Below are positions 17,528 to 26,061 of a stretch of DNA of 64,000 nucleotides, piece by piece. Numbering within the stretch: position 1 is the stretch's first letter; each line of letters opens with the position of its first letter. This DNA is from CAWJLS01 sp963843755 (lineage in GTDB: Bacteria > Acidobacteriota > Thermoanaerobaculia > Multivoradales > DATKCC01), in contig CAWJLS010000007.1 in NCBI GenBank assembly GCA_963843755.1, positions 124,001-188,000 on the forward strand, in the 5' to 3' direction. A program made the translations under genes and the position numbers. Under the pieces are notes generated by a model, which saw nothing but the letters and a program-made list of their open reading frames with translations, was not told the DNA's origin and made no database searches.

Positions 17528-17823
17528 ATGAGCTCGAGATCCTCCCTCCCTCCGGCGATCTTCCTGGTCGCGCTCGCCCTGGCGACCGTCGCGCTTCCCG
17601 CGGCCACCGCGTCGCCGGCTTCGTCCACGACAAGTTCCTGATCTTCGGCGGCCAGCAGACGGTCTGGACCGGCTCGACCAACCTCACCAGCTACGCCCTG
17701 AACGCCGCCGACCCGGACTGCGCCACCTTCTTCACCTGCAAGCCGACCGGCGCCACCTGCTCGGACGGCACCGAGTGCTGCAGCGGCACCTGCTACCACG
17801 GGCAGACGCGGACGTGTAAGTAG
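17528..17823 (+). pseudogene. Decayed secreted phospholipase-D-like gene
   Basis: Two pieces of one former gene lie in different frames. The ATG at 17528, with GAGGAG nine bases upstream, starts a clean 37-codon signal-peptide frame (MSSRSSLPPAIFLVALALAT onward) that stops at 17639-17641. Starting near 17610 the +2 relative frame encodes the end of a PLD/HKD nuclease domain, VAGFVHDKFLIFGGQQTVW then TGSTNLTSYALNA, followed by a Cys-rich tail (TGATCSDGTECCSGTC). The HxK and GSTN parts of the HKD motif remain, but the Asp position is Gly. Most of the catalytic body is missing. An internal deletion that also shifted frame is the simplest reading. Confidence 0.65.
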
Positions 17824-17881
17824 CGAGTGGAGACGGTGCTCTGGGTCATCCGAATCGCTGGCCGGACCGCTCTCGAAGGAG

Positions 17882-17910
17882 TTGATCGACAGCGAAGGCA
17901 GGGGTACGCT
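17882..17910 (+). promoter_or_regulatory. Candidate promoter of duplication copy 1
   Basis: TTGATC, a 17-base spacer and TACGCT precede the copy-1 partner gene by about 170 bases. The same arrangement is kept in copy 2 at 19402-19430 (TTGACG, 17 bases, TACGCT). Conservation of both boxes and spacing between the copies supports function, although these are young duplicates. Confidence 0.45.
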
Positions 17911-18078
17911 CGGCTCGATGATTTTCTTTAAAGGGTATTTCGTTACCGCTGATTCCTCTCGAGATTGTGCTGTGGTGCCAGTCGTTGCGGCTTCAGCCTC
18001 TGTCGAAGTGAGTGGTGGCCTGTGCGACGCCTCGTCGCCAGCCGATCCCGGCGAGGTTGAGCTCGAAAGGAGTCCGTC

Positions 18079-19029
18079 ATGACCAAGATCCTCCGCAAGA
18101 TGTCGATCGTTGTTCTGAGCGTGGGCCTTTTCGTGAGTCTGTCCGCATCATCGCCGGACGCATCGGCTCCTGCGAACGACAGAGCGGTTGAGGCGCCCGG
18201 CTCTTCCTCCGGGGACTGCCCACCGGCCCAAAAGGCCGGAGTGGAGCTCGCCCCCGGTACCGGCTCGACGATGTCCCCGGCGGCTGAGTCGCAAGAGTCG
18301 GCCGCTTCGCCCGGAGGGGCCTATGCCGACAAGATCCTCTGGTTTCCTCCTGAGACCGGTGCGAGTGGCGCACTCTTCATCCCAGAGAGCGTGCTGAAGT
18401 CCACGCCGTTCGAAGACCTTCCTCTGGCGTTCAACCGCAAAGAGCTTGAGCAACGGCTGGGAGGCTGGGAGTCCTTCAAGAGGGACGTGCAAGAGACTCG
18501 CGGCGTGACGCCCGAAAGGTGCACTCGCGCACCCGAGTTGCCTCCGGACGGGAGCATGCCCGAAGCCTCCTCGCTGGAGGAGCAGATCTTTCGCGAGAGC
18601 CGCGTCTCGTTCCTCGGGACGGTGGTCGCTACGGTGCCCGGCCTTGATGTCCTTCTCCGCGGTGTCAGGACGATGGTGTACGTGCGCGTTGAGGAGCTGT
18701 TCTTCGACGCAAGGGAAAAGCCAGCCCTCCCGGGGGATGTCATTGCCTTCGAGCTCTCGACGGGCGGACGGATCGAGCTCGAGTCCGGCCTTCTCTGCAC
18801 CATTCCATCCCAATCCATCTCTCCGGTGCAGCCAGGCGACGAGCTTCTTATTTCGGCCGACTACATCAACCATTTCGACAGCTATGTTGCCCCCATGGTG
18901 ATCGGTCGCGTCGAGAACGGCGTCGTCCGACTCGACCACAACGCATGGCTGACAGACACCCGTCCCCGTGACCTTCAGGCGCTCCGGGAGCATCTGGAGG
19001 CCGAGGCTGCCCGGATAGGCCAACGATGA
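18079..19029 (+). CDS. Secreted beta-rich protein, copy 1 (protease partner)
   Basis: A 316-aa exported protein of unknown function. It has a signal peptide (about 1-24), a Ser/Pro/Ala-rich linker to about residue 75, then a folded part. The C-terminal domain (about 175-285) alternates short strands: VSFLGTVVATVPGLD, RTMVYVRVEELFFDA, LPGDVIAFELSTGGRIELE, VQPGDELLISADY. This layout resembles OB-fold, NTR/TIMP-like bacterial domains; that is a resemblance judged by eye, not a match. Its TGA overlaps the ATG of the following protease-type gene (ATGA), as in copy 2. AAAGGAG precedes the ATG. GC content is lower than in surrounding genes. Confidence 0.7.
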   Translation: MTKILRKMSIVVLSVGLFVSLSASSPDASAPANDRAVEAPGSSSGDCPPAQKAGVELAPGTGSTMSPAAESQESAASPGGAYADKILWFPPETGASGALFIPESVLKSTPFEDLPLAFNRKELEQRLGGWESFKRDVQETRGVTPERCTRAPELPPDGSMPEASSLEEQIFRESRVSFLGTVVATVPGLDVLLRGVRTMVYVRVEELFFDAREKPALPGDVIAFELSTGGRIELESGLLCTIPSQSISPVQPGDELLISADYINHFDSYVAPMVIGRVENGVVRLDHNAWLTDTRPRDLQALREHLEAEAARIGQR

Positions 19030-19355
19030 ACACGTACGGGCGTTCCGTGGTCGTCGTCCTGTGCCTGTGCTCGGCGTTACCGGGTGTGGCGCGGGCTCAG
19101 ATCTCGTGCGTGACCGATGTTGGCGAGAGCGGTACGATCGATGCGTACCTTCCGGGCCTTACCCAGTTCATGCCCGGTGAACCGCTCCACGTCGAGGCCC
19201 AGCCGGGGAGCGACCCGATCGAGGGGAACCCCCTTACCGGTGACAAGGTCAAGAACGGTCTCGGGAGGGCCGCAGCGGACTGGAACGGGACCTGCTCCGA
19301 GATCTATGTGCCGAAGATCGAGATCGAGGCCGGAACGGCGCGCGAAGAAGGATAG
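19026..19355 (+). pseudogene. Truncated metzincin protease, copy 1
   Basis: An open frame of 109 codons matching the first 108 or so residues of the full protease at 20539 (ISCVTDV, SGTIDAYLPGLTQFMPGEPLHVE and so on, with few changes). It stops at TAG 19353-19355, where the duplicated segment ends, so the zinc-binding motif and all later domains are absent. It retains a signal peptide and could still be secreted as a short peptide, since it is translationally coupled to the partner gene, but it cannot be a protease. Confidence 0.8.
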
Positions 19356-19401
19356 GTGGTTGGCGTCAGATCGCAGCCCAACGAGATCTTCATAGCAGTG
19401 A

Positions 19402-19430
19402 TTGACGGACAGCGAAGGCAGGAGTACGCT
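19402..19430 (+). promoter_or_regulatory. Candidate promoter of duplication copy 2
   Basis: TTGACG, a 17-base spacer and TACGCT precede the copy-2 partner gene. This is the closest of the three related sites to a sigma-70 consensus -35. It lies in the segment shared with 17882-17910. Confidence 0.45.
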
Positions 19431-19597
19431 CGGCTCGTTGATTATTTTGTAAGGGAAATTTGGTTCAAGGAGTTTCTTCGAGAAGTAACTGCGACGACCG
19501 GCTTGACAGTGTCAGAAACAGTGAACGTGGCCAGTGGCCTGTGCGACGCCTTGTCGCCAGCCGGTTCCGGAAAGATCGAGCTCGAAAGGAGACCGTC

Positions 19598-20542
19598 ATG
19601 ACCAAGATCCTCCGCAAGATGTCGATCGTTGTTCTGAGCGTGGGCCTTTTCGTGAGTCTGTCCGCATCATCGCCGGACGCATCGGCTCCTGCGAACGACA
19701 GAGCGGTTGAGGCGCCCGGCTCTTCCTCCGGGGACTGCCCACCCGCTCAGAAGAGCGGAGTGGAGCTCGCCCCCGGTACCGGCTCGACGATGTCCCCGGC
19801 GGCTGAGTCACAAGAGTCGGCCGCTTCGCCCGGAGGGGCCTATGCCGACAAGATCCTCTGGTTTCCTCCTGAGACCGGTGCGAGTGGCGCGCTCTTCATC
19901 CCGGAGAGCGTGCTGAAGTCCACGCCGTTCGAAGAGCTTCCTCTGGGAGCCAGTCGCAGGCCCCTAAATCAAGTACTCGGCGGCTGGGAGGCCTTCAAGC
20001 GAGAGGTTCAGGAGACGCGCGGTGTGACGCCCGAGCGGTGCAACTACGCCTTGGGCGGCGCTCCCGATGGGAGCATGCCCGAGGCATCCTCGCTCGATGA
20101 CCAGATCTTCCGCGAAAACCGAGTCTCGTTTCTCGGAACTGTGGTCGCCACCGTCCTCGGGCTGGATGTTCCACTACGCAGGGTCAGGACCATGGTGTAC
20201 GTCCGTGTGGACGAGCTGTTCTTCGATGCGCGAGCCGAGGCTCTCCCGGGGGATGTCTTCGCCTTCCAGATCTCGACCGGTGGGCGAATCGAACTCGACT
20301 CCGGACCGCTCTGCACCACCCCTCCCCTGTATGTCCGCGAGTTCCTTCCTGGTGACGAGTTGCTGATTTCAGCCGATTATAACAACCACTTCGACCGGTA
20401 TGTTTCGTGGGAGATCATCGGCCGAATCAAAAACGGCGTCGTCCAACTCGACCACAATGCGATGCTCACGGACACGCAGCCTCTCGGGCTCGAAACGCTG
20501 CGTGAGCGTCTTGAGACAAAGGCTCTTCGGAGACCGCAATGA
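19598..20542 (+). CDS. Secreted beta-rich protein, copy 2 (protease partner)
   Basis: A 314-aa paralogue of the gene at 18079, with the same signal peptide, linker and C-terminal beta-rich domain (VSFLGTVVATVLGLDVPLRR, RTMVYVRVDELFFDA, LPGDVFAFQISTGGRIELD). The first 115 or so residues are nearly identical to copy 1. After KSTPFEELPLG the two diverge clearly yet keep the same domain pattern. The start at 19598 matches copy 1 and has AAAGGAG upstream; an open frame reaching back to 19460 is not needed. The ATGA overlap with the full-length metzincin gene implies co-expression. A secreted partner, chaperone or inhibitor of the protease is plausible but untested. Confidence 0.72.
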   Translation: MTKILRKMSIVVLSVGLFVSLSASSPDASAPANDRAVEAPGSSSGDCPPAQKSGVELAPGTGSTMSPAAESQESAASPGGAYADKILWFPPETGASGALFIPESVLKSTPFEELPLGASRRPLNQVLGGWEAFKREVQETRGVTPERCNYALGGAPDGSMPEASSLDDQIFRENRVSFLGTVVATVLGLDVPLRRVRTMVYVRVDELFFDARAEALPGDVFAFQISTGGRIELDSGPLCTTPPLYVREFLPGDELLISADYNNHFDRYVSWEIIGRIKNGVVQLDHNAMLTDTQPLGLETLRERLETKALRRPQ

Positions 20543-23235
20543 GCACGCGACGGCGTGCCGCGGTCGTCGTATTGTGCGTCTGCTCCGCGTTGCCGGCTGC
20601 GTCGCGGGCTCAGATCTCGTGCGTTACCGATGTTACCGAGAGCGGCCAGATCGACGCCTACCTCCCGGGCCTTACCCAGTACATGCCCGGTGAACCACTC
20701 CACGTCGAGGTCGAGCCGGATAGCGACCCGATCCAGGGAAATCCTTTGACCGGTGACAAGGTCAAGGATGGTCTCGAGAAGGCTGCTGCGGACTGGAATG
20801 GGACCTGCTCCGAAACCTATGTGCCGAAACTCGAGATCGACGCCGGAACGACGCGCGAAGGGGGAGTAGCAGTCGGGATCAAGTATATGGCGAATACGCC
20901 TGCGACACAACAAGGCGACAACATTACCCTTGCAGAGTTCGATTCAGTATCAGGCGTGATGACTGTCTATGGGCAGTGTCTTAACGGAAAAGGCGAGCTG
21001 TTCAGCGCGATCTGCCAGAAACGCGGCGACAATTATTACATCGACTGGTCGGCCGATTGGGCGGTTGCGTTCTTGACCCACGAGCTGGGCCATGCTCTGG
21101 GGGTCGGGCATGATCGCAGCGATGGCGAGTGCTCCGGGTTCAACGGTCTTATGGGCAAGCCGGTGAACTACAAGGGGAGCCTGAAGCCGGAGTATTGCGC
21201 GTTCGCCAACCACCAAAACTGTGACGATTCGAACACTGCGAGTTGCCCGGACGATCCGCGGGTGCCGGACGATCCGATCGGCCAGCTTCCGGACCACTGC
21301 GAAAGAATTCGGATCCTGTGTGTGCCGAGCGATCCGACCGGTGGGACCCCCGTTCTGTGGTGGCACACCTCGGGCTCGTCCTTCCGCTGTACCGCGGTTT
21401 ACAGCACGACGGAGTCCGCTTTCGGAACGACGATCACGATCACCAGAGGCTGCTACTGGATCACCGGAGAAGACCCCGACGGAAAAGCGGCGGCCGACGG
21501 GGGGTCGACGCTCCCTCCCGCGGAGACAGTGACGGGACCGACGATGAAGGTTCTGAAGCCGAGCCCCGCACAGCCGGTGTCCGGAGTTACCGAGGTGACG
21601 GGGTGGGCCGCCCAGGCGGACGAGGGCGTCGCCCAGGTCGCCTTCTGGCTCGACGGGCAGCCGGTGAATCTCGCGAACTTCCAGTACGGGACCGAGCAGG
21701 CTGGTATCTGCGCGGACGTGGCAGACCCCAACTGCCCCTACGTCGGATTCCGGGGCGATCTCAACACGACCGGGCTCAACGACGGTGTCCACACGCTGGA
21801 GGTCGTGTCGGCAGAGGCCCGGGCGCTCGACCCGGGTCCCGGATATCGGCTGCATACGTTCACGGTCGACAACACGGACCCGTCGGCGTCGATCACGGCG
21901 CCGGGTGCCGGAGCGACGGTCTCGGGGGTGGTGCCTGTGACCGCCTCGGCGTCCGACGCCAACGGCGTGAGCGTGGTCTGGTTTTCCGTCGACGGTGTGA
22001 GCCAGGCGAGAGACCACAGCGCTCCGTATGAGTTCGACTGGGACACCGCCCTCTGGTCCAACGGCACGCACGTGGTCGAAGCGGAGGCATGGGATCGCTC
22101 CGGCAACAGCCACTCGTCGGAGGTGGTGGTCACGGTGACCAACGACTTCGAGACGCCGCAGGTGGCGCTGCTTCAACCGTCGGCGGGTCAGCTCGTGAGT
22201 GGCAGCGTCTCCGTCGCGGCTTCGGCGGTCGACAATCAAGGGGTTTCGTCCGTGGAGGTCTACTTGGACGGGAGCCTGGTGGGGACGGACGCGACGGCGC
22301 CCTACAGCATCACCTGGAGCTCTGCTTCCGTGGCCGATGGCCCCCATACGCTCACGGCACGCGCCTTCGACGCGACCGGAAACGTCGGGCTCTCCGATCC
22401 TCTCCAGGTCACCGTGGACAACACGACGCCGCAGGTCTACGTCGATTCTCCGACCCATCTCCAGTCTGTCCAGGGCTCCTCGGTCAAGATCTCCGGATGG
22501 GCGATCGACGGGTCAGGGATCGCTTCGCGCGCCTTCAAGCTCGACGGTCTGGCTCTCCCGGTGACCGGTCTCGTGAGCACGGTCAACCGCCAGGGAGTGT
22601 GCGACATGTATTCCTCGGTCGGTGACCCGGCGTGCCCGTCTGTCGGGTGGCGTGGCTATTTCGACTCCACCGCCTTCTCGAACGGTGGGCACACACTCTC
22701 GGTCACGGTGACCGATGCGGCGGGCAATGCGGCGACCTTCCAGAGACAGCTCGTCATCGACAACCCGCCGGTCACCCTGACCTTCAACCCTGTTGCTGAC
22801 GCGACGGCCTGGCAGGTCACTCCGACGTTCAACGACGGGACCTCGTCGACGCTCACCGTGCGTTCGCCGAACGATGGCTACGGTGCATACAGCTTCTTGA
22901 AGTTCCAGGTCAGCGGTGTACAGGCTCCCGTCAGCTCCGCGCGATTGCGGGTCCGGGCGCGCGACGCGATGGTCGACCTCTGGCTCTACTGGCTGGTGAG
23001 CTCGAGCTGGAGCGAAACCGGACTGACGTGGAACAACTTCCCGGGTCCCGGAGGGGAGCTCGGTCACCTCGACAACCTGACGGCCGGCGGCTGGTACAGC
23101 TTCGACGTCTCCGGCTACGTCACGGGTGACGGCACCTACTCGTTGGGGTTCGGCAACAGCGGTTCGGTCTATGCGAGGCTCTGGAGCCGCGAATCGCTCT
23201 ACGAACCGGTCCTGGAGATCAGCTACGACCCGTAG
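20539..23235 (+). CDS. Secreted metzincin metalloprotease with Ig-like and DNRLRE domains
   Basis: An 898-aa secreted protein. The signal peptide ends near residue 24 (AASRAQ). The catalytic domain (about 30-230) carries the metzincin zinc motif HELGHALGVGHD (His181, Glu182, His185, His191) followed by a Met-turn candidate in FNGLMGKPV, as in matrixins. About four Ig-like repeats follow (about 330-740, for example APGAGATVSGVVPVTASASD), two of them with conserved Cys pairs. The C-terminal region (about 750-898) is a DNRLRE-type domain (VADATAW, SSARLRVR, WSETGLTWNNFP, YEPVLEISYDP), often linked to binding of extracellular polymers. It probably degrades extracellular protein while attached to a surface. 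Translationally coupled to the partner gene. Confidence 0.85.
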   Translation: MSTRRRAAVVVLCVCSALPAASRAQISCVTDVTESGQIDAYLPGLTQYMPGEPLHVEVEPDSDPIQGNPLTGDKVKDGLEKAAADWNGTCSETYVPKLEIDAGTTREGGVAVGIKYMANTPATQQGDNITLAEFDSVSGVMTVYGQCLNGKGELFSAICQKRGDNYYIDWSADWAVAFLTHELGHALGVGHDRSDGECSGFNGLMGKPVNYKGSLKPEYCAFANHQNCDDSNTASCPDDPRVPDDPIGQLPDHCERIRILCVPSDPTGGTPVLWWHTSGSSFRCTAVYSTTESAFGTTITITRGCYWITGEDPDGKAAADGGSTLPPAETVTGPTMKVLKPSPAQPVSGVTEVTGWAAQADEGVAQVAFWLDGQPVNLANFQYGTEQAGICADVADPNCPYVGFRGDLNTTGLNDGVHTLEVVSAEARALDPGPGYRLHTFTVDNTDPSASITAPGAGATVSGVVPVTASASDANGVSVVWFSVDGVSQARDHSAPYEFDWDTALWSNGTHVVEAEAWDRSGNSHSSEVVVTVTNDFETPQVALLQPSAGQLVSGSVSVAASAVDNQGVSSVEVYLDGSLVGTDATAPYSITWSSASVADGPHTLTARAFDATGNVGLSDPLQVTVDNTTPQVYVDSPTHLQSVQGSSVKISGWAIDGSGIASRAFKLDGLALPVTGLVSTVNRQGVCDMYSSVGDPACPSVGWRGYFDSTAFSNGGHTLSVTVTDAAGNAATFQRQLVIDNPPVTLTFNPVADATAWQVTPTFNDGTSSTLTVRSPNDGYGAYSFLKFQVSGVQAPVSSARLRVRARDAMVDLWLYWLVSSSWSETGLTWNNFPGPGGELGHLDNLTAGGWYSFDVSGYVTGDGTYSLGFGNSGSVYARLWSRESLYEPVLEISYDP

Positions 23236-23286
23236 TTCCTCGAGCACGGCCCCGGTGACGCGCCGGCCTGTCGGTTCTCCAGCGAC

Positions 23287-24885
23287 CTACCGCGGATAGA
23301 CCACCACCCGGCGGTAGGGCTCGGTCCCCTTGGCCTCGCTGACCAGGCCGGCGCGCTCGATCAGCTCGTGCTGGAGGCGGCGGATCGGGCGGTCCTGGGG
23401 GGAGAGCTCGACCGGGTGGCCGCGGTCGAGAACCTGGTCGATGGCCTGCTCGGCCTCGTGGAGGCTGGCCTGGTAGTCGTCCGGGAAGTCGTCGCCCACG
23501 CCGCGGCGGGCCGGCCCGTCCTCCCGATCGCTGCCCCGCTCGATACCAAAGTGGTGGCGGAGGAACTTCTCCATCTGCTGGACGGTGTTGCTTCGCACCA
23601 CGCGCACCGGCACGCCGCGGCCTTCGGCCTCGCGGAGCTTCTTCGGGTGGCGCCGCTCCTGGGCCTTGACGGTCAGCACCAGGTCGGCACCGCGGCTGTC
23701 CTCGAGCAGGAACGCCGGCACGTCGAGGGTCTCGATCGCTCGCGCCAGCTTCTCCCGGCTGATCGCGTAGGGGAAGAGCTTGAGGATCTTGCGCTCGGGG
23801 CGGAGCGTGGCGGTGCCGCCCGGCTGGGGCGCCCGCGGCTCGGCACCCGCGGCCTGCCCGCGCTCCGGTGGGAAGGCCGGTTCGCGGATCTCGACTCCGC
23901 CGTCGTCCTTGCGTACCCGGCGTTCCGGGCGGACCGGCTCGCCGCGCAGGTGGCGGTCGACCACCTCGGCGATGTCGTGGTGGACCGCCAGCAGGTCGCG
24001 GTCGAGGATCTCCACCACCACGTCGAAGGTCGGCGGCGCCTTGCGCTCGAGGACGGTCTTCTGGGTCCGCCGCCGGCGCGCCTCCTCGTCCGAGAGGGTG
24101 ACCGCGTGGATGCCGCCGACCAGGTCCGAGAGCGTCGGGTTCTGGAGCAGGTTGTCCAGGGTGTTGCCGTGGGCGGTGGCGATGAGCTGGACGCCGCGCT
24201 CGGCGATGGTGCGGGCGGCCAGGGCCTCGGCGCCGGTGCCGATCTCGTCGATGACGATCACCTCCGGCATGTGGTTCTCGACCGCCTCGATCATCACCGC
24301 GTGCTGGCGCTCGGGGGAGGGCACTTGCATGCGCCGGGCGCGGCCGATGCCGGGGTGGGGGATGTCGCCGTCGCCGGCGATCTCGTTCGACGTGTCGACC
24401 ACCACCACCCGCTTACCCAGGTCGTCGGCGAGCACCCGGGCAGCCTCACGCAGGAGGGTCGTCTTGCCGATGCCGGGGCGGCCGAGGAGCAGGATCGAGG
24501 AGCCTTCCTCGATCACGTCGCGCAGGATGTCGACCGTGCCGATCACCGCCCGGCCGACCCGGCAGGTCAGCCCGACCACGTCGCCCTTGCGGTTGCGCAG
24601 GGCGGAGATCCGGTGGAGGGTGCGCTCGATGCCGGCCCGGTTGTCGTCGCCGAAGCGGCCGACCCGCTCGACCACGCTCGCCAGCTCGTCCCGCGATACC
24701 CGGTGGTCGCCGATCTCGAGCACCCGGGTGGGGAAGCGCGCCTCCGGCAGGCGGCCCAGGTCGAGGACGACCTCCACCAGATCCTCCCGGTCGGGAGCGC
24801 GTTCGATCGCCTCCACCACCGGGGCCGGCATCACCCCGAGGAGGAGCTCCAGGTCGTCGGTGATCGATCGTTGGGCGGTGGTCAC
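23287..24885 (-). CDS. SpoIIIAA-like AAA ATPase with R3H domain
   Basis: A 532-aa cytoplasmic ATPase. The central domain (about 100-270) has Walker A GRPGIGKTT, Walker B VIVIDEIGT, and the AHGNTLDNLL segment typical of the SpoIIIAA/Ycf45 family. The C-terminal part contains a DNA/RNA-binding R3H-like region (about 415-532; RRLQHELIERAGLVSEAKG, YRRVVVYP), reached through a charged linker. Family members of this layout occur in cyanobacteria and others without sporulation, with unknown role. The start is GTG at 24885. The last codons include the conserved terminal VVYPR. No operon partner is evident. Confidence 0.85.
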   Translation of the reverse strand: MTTAQRSITDDLELLLGVMPAPVVEAIERAPDREDLVEVVLDLGRLPEARFPTRVLEIGDHRVSRDELASVVERVGRFGDDNRAGIERTLHRISALRNRKGDVVGLTCRVGRAVIGTVDILRDVIEEGSSILLLGRPGIGKTTLLREAARVLADDLGKRVVVVDTSNEIAGDGDIPHPGIGRARRMQVPSPERQHAVMIEAVENHMPEVIVIDEIGTGAEALAARTIAERGVQLIATAHGNTLDNLLQNPTLSDLVGGIHAVTLSDEEARRRRTQKTVLERKAPPTFDVVVEILDRDLLAVHHDIAEVVDRHLRGEPVRPERRVRKDDGGVEIREPAFPPERGQAAGAEPRAPQPGGTATLRPERKILKLFPYAISREKLARAIETLDVPAFLLEDSRGADLVLTVKAQERRHPKKLREAEGRGVPVRVVRSNTVQQMEKFLRHHFGIERGSDREDGPARRGVGDDFPDDYQASLHEAEQAIDQVLDRGHPVELSPQDRPIRRLQHELIERAGLVSEAKGTEPYRRVVVYPR

Positions 24886-24969
24886 GGGATGGTCCTCGGT
24901 CTCCCCCGAAGCCTATCTCGTCCTATCTCGGAAGGGGTTGCAAGCCGCGAGCCGGCCGGCGCCATCGAG

Positions 24970-25911
24970 TCAGACGAACAGCCAGCCGATGTAGGAGAAG
25001 AAGCCGACCAGCAGGACGACACCCTCCCAGCGGTCGAGCCGGCGGTGGGTGTAGAGCATGGGCCAGAGCAGGATGCTGAAGGCCATCATCACCAGCAGGT
25101 CGACCCAGGCGCTGCTGACCTCGACCCGCACCGGCGAGACCAGCGAGGTGGCGCCGAAGATCGCCAGCACGTTGAAGATGTTCGAGCCGACCACGTTGCC
25201 GAGCAGGATGTCGCCCTCCCGGCGCATCGCCGCGACGATGGCGGCGGCCAGCTCCGGCAGGCTGGTGCCGAGGGCGACCAGGGTGAGCCCGATCACCCGT
25301 TCACCGATGCCGAACGTGCGGGCGATCGAGACCGCTCCGGCGACCAGGACGTCGGCGCCGAGCACCAGGAGTCCGATGCCGATCGCCACTTTGAGCGAGC
25401 TGGCCCACACCCGCGGCGGCTCGCCGTCGCCGTACTCCTGGGCGAACTCCCGGGCGACCTGCGCCTCCTCCTCGCTCTGCTTGGCGAGCAGCACCCACAG
25501 GTAGCCGCCGAGCAGGGCGAGCAGCAATACCCCTTCGAGCCGGCCGACCGAGCCGTCGGCTACCAGCCAGAGCATCAGGCCGCTGGTGCCGATCATGAAC
25601 GGCATCTCCCGCAGGAGGAAGTGGCCGCGGGCGGCGACGGGGAAGATCAGCGCGCCGATCCCCAGGATCAGGCCGATGTTGGCGATGTTCGAGCCGATGA
25701 CGTTGCCGAAGGCGACCTCCGGCGACCCGTGGAGCGTCGCGGTCATGGTGGCGGCCAGCTCCGGCGCCGAGGTGCCGAAGGCGACCACGGTCAGGCCGAT
25801 CACGAGGGGCGTCATGCCGAGAGCTCGCGCCAGGGCGGAAGATCCCGAGACGAGCAGCTCGCCGCCGAGGTAGAGCAGCGCGATGCCGAGTGCGACCAGG
25901 AGGTAGTCCAT
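24970..25911 (-). CDS. Calcium/sodium antiporter, CaCA family
   Basis: A 313-aa inner-membrane antiporter with about ten helices. It has the two inverted alpha-repeats of the CaCA family: GTSAPELAATMTA with GNVIGSNIANIGL in the first half, and GTSLPELAAAIVAA with GNVVGSNIFNVLAI in the second. These form the cation-binding site for exchange of Ca2+ against Na+ or H+. A central acidic loop (EEEAQVAREFAQEYGDGE) separates the halves. Length matches YrbG-type proteins. Downstream of the heme/iron genes on the same strand, 150 bases from hemG, so probably expressed on its own. Confidence 0.92.
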   Translation of the reverse strand: MDYLLVALGIALLYLGGELLVSGSSALARALGMTPLVIGLTVVAFGTSAPELAATMTATLHGSPEVAFGNVIGSNIANIGLILGIGALIFPVAARGHFLLREMPFMIGTSGLMLWLVADGSVGRLEGVLLLALLGGYLWVLLAKQSEEEAQVAREFAQEYGDGEPPRVWASSLKVAIGIGLLVLGADVLVAGAVSIARTFGIGERVIGLTLVALGTSLPELAAAIVAAMRREGDILLGNVVGSNIFNVLAIFGATSLVSPVRVEVSSAWVDLLVMMAFSILLWPMLYTHRRLDRWEGVVLLVGFFSYIGWLFV

Positions 25912-25997
25912 GGAGCCCGCGATTGTACCGCCGCCCCGGAGCGCGGAGGGTGGTGGAGCCGGTGTTCCGGTTCGGTGGAACGGGCCGGCGGGTGGCC

Positions 25998-26031
25998 GGG
26001 GTGCTGGTGAGGCTGGGGTGCTGGTGAGGCT
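25998..26031. repeat. Two tandem copies of a 17-base unit
   Basis: GGGGTGCTGGTGAGGCT occurs twice back to back between the CaCA antiporter and hemG. It may be slippage debris; no function is seen. Confidence 0.7.
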
Positions 26032-26061
26032 GAGGGTTGGCGGGTGCGGGGCCCGTGGCGC

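Larger units (their letters stand above)
17881..20866 (+). repeat. Tandem duplication of a two-gene unit (period about 1.52 kb)
   Basis: Copy 1 covers roughly 17881-19352 and copy 2 roughly 19399-20866. Matching landmarks are the promoter-like AGCGAAGGCAGG (17891 and 19411), the partner-gene ATG (18079 and 19598) and the protease ATG (19026 and 20539). Copy 1 breaks off inside the protease gene just after the GCGCGCGAAG-like stretch, where it runs into the upstream region of copy 2. The first 345 bases of the partner genes differ at about nine positions by my count, while the remainder is much more diverged. Confidence 0.85.

Noticed and set aside
19353..19355. Stop of the truncated protease as another recoded codon
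   Set aside because: It is TAG, not TGA, and the downstream sequence is the start of the second duplication unit, not protease.
25998..26031. CRISPR-like repeat
   Set aside because: Only two directly abutting 17-base copies without spacers.
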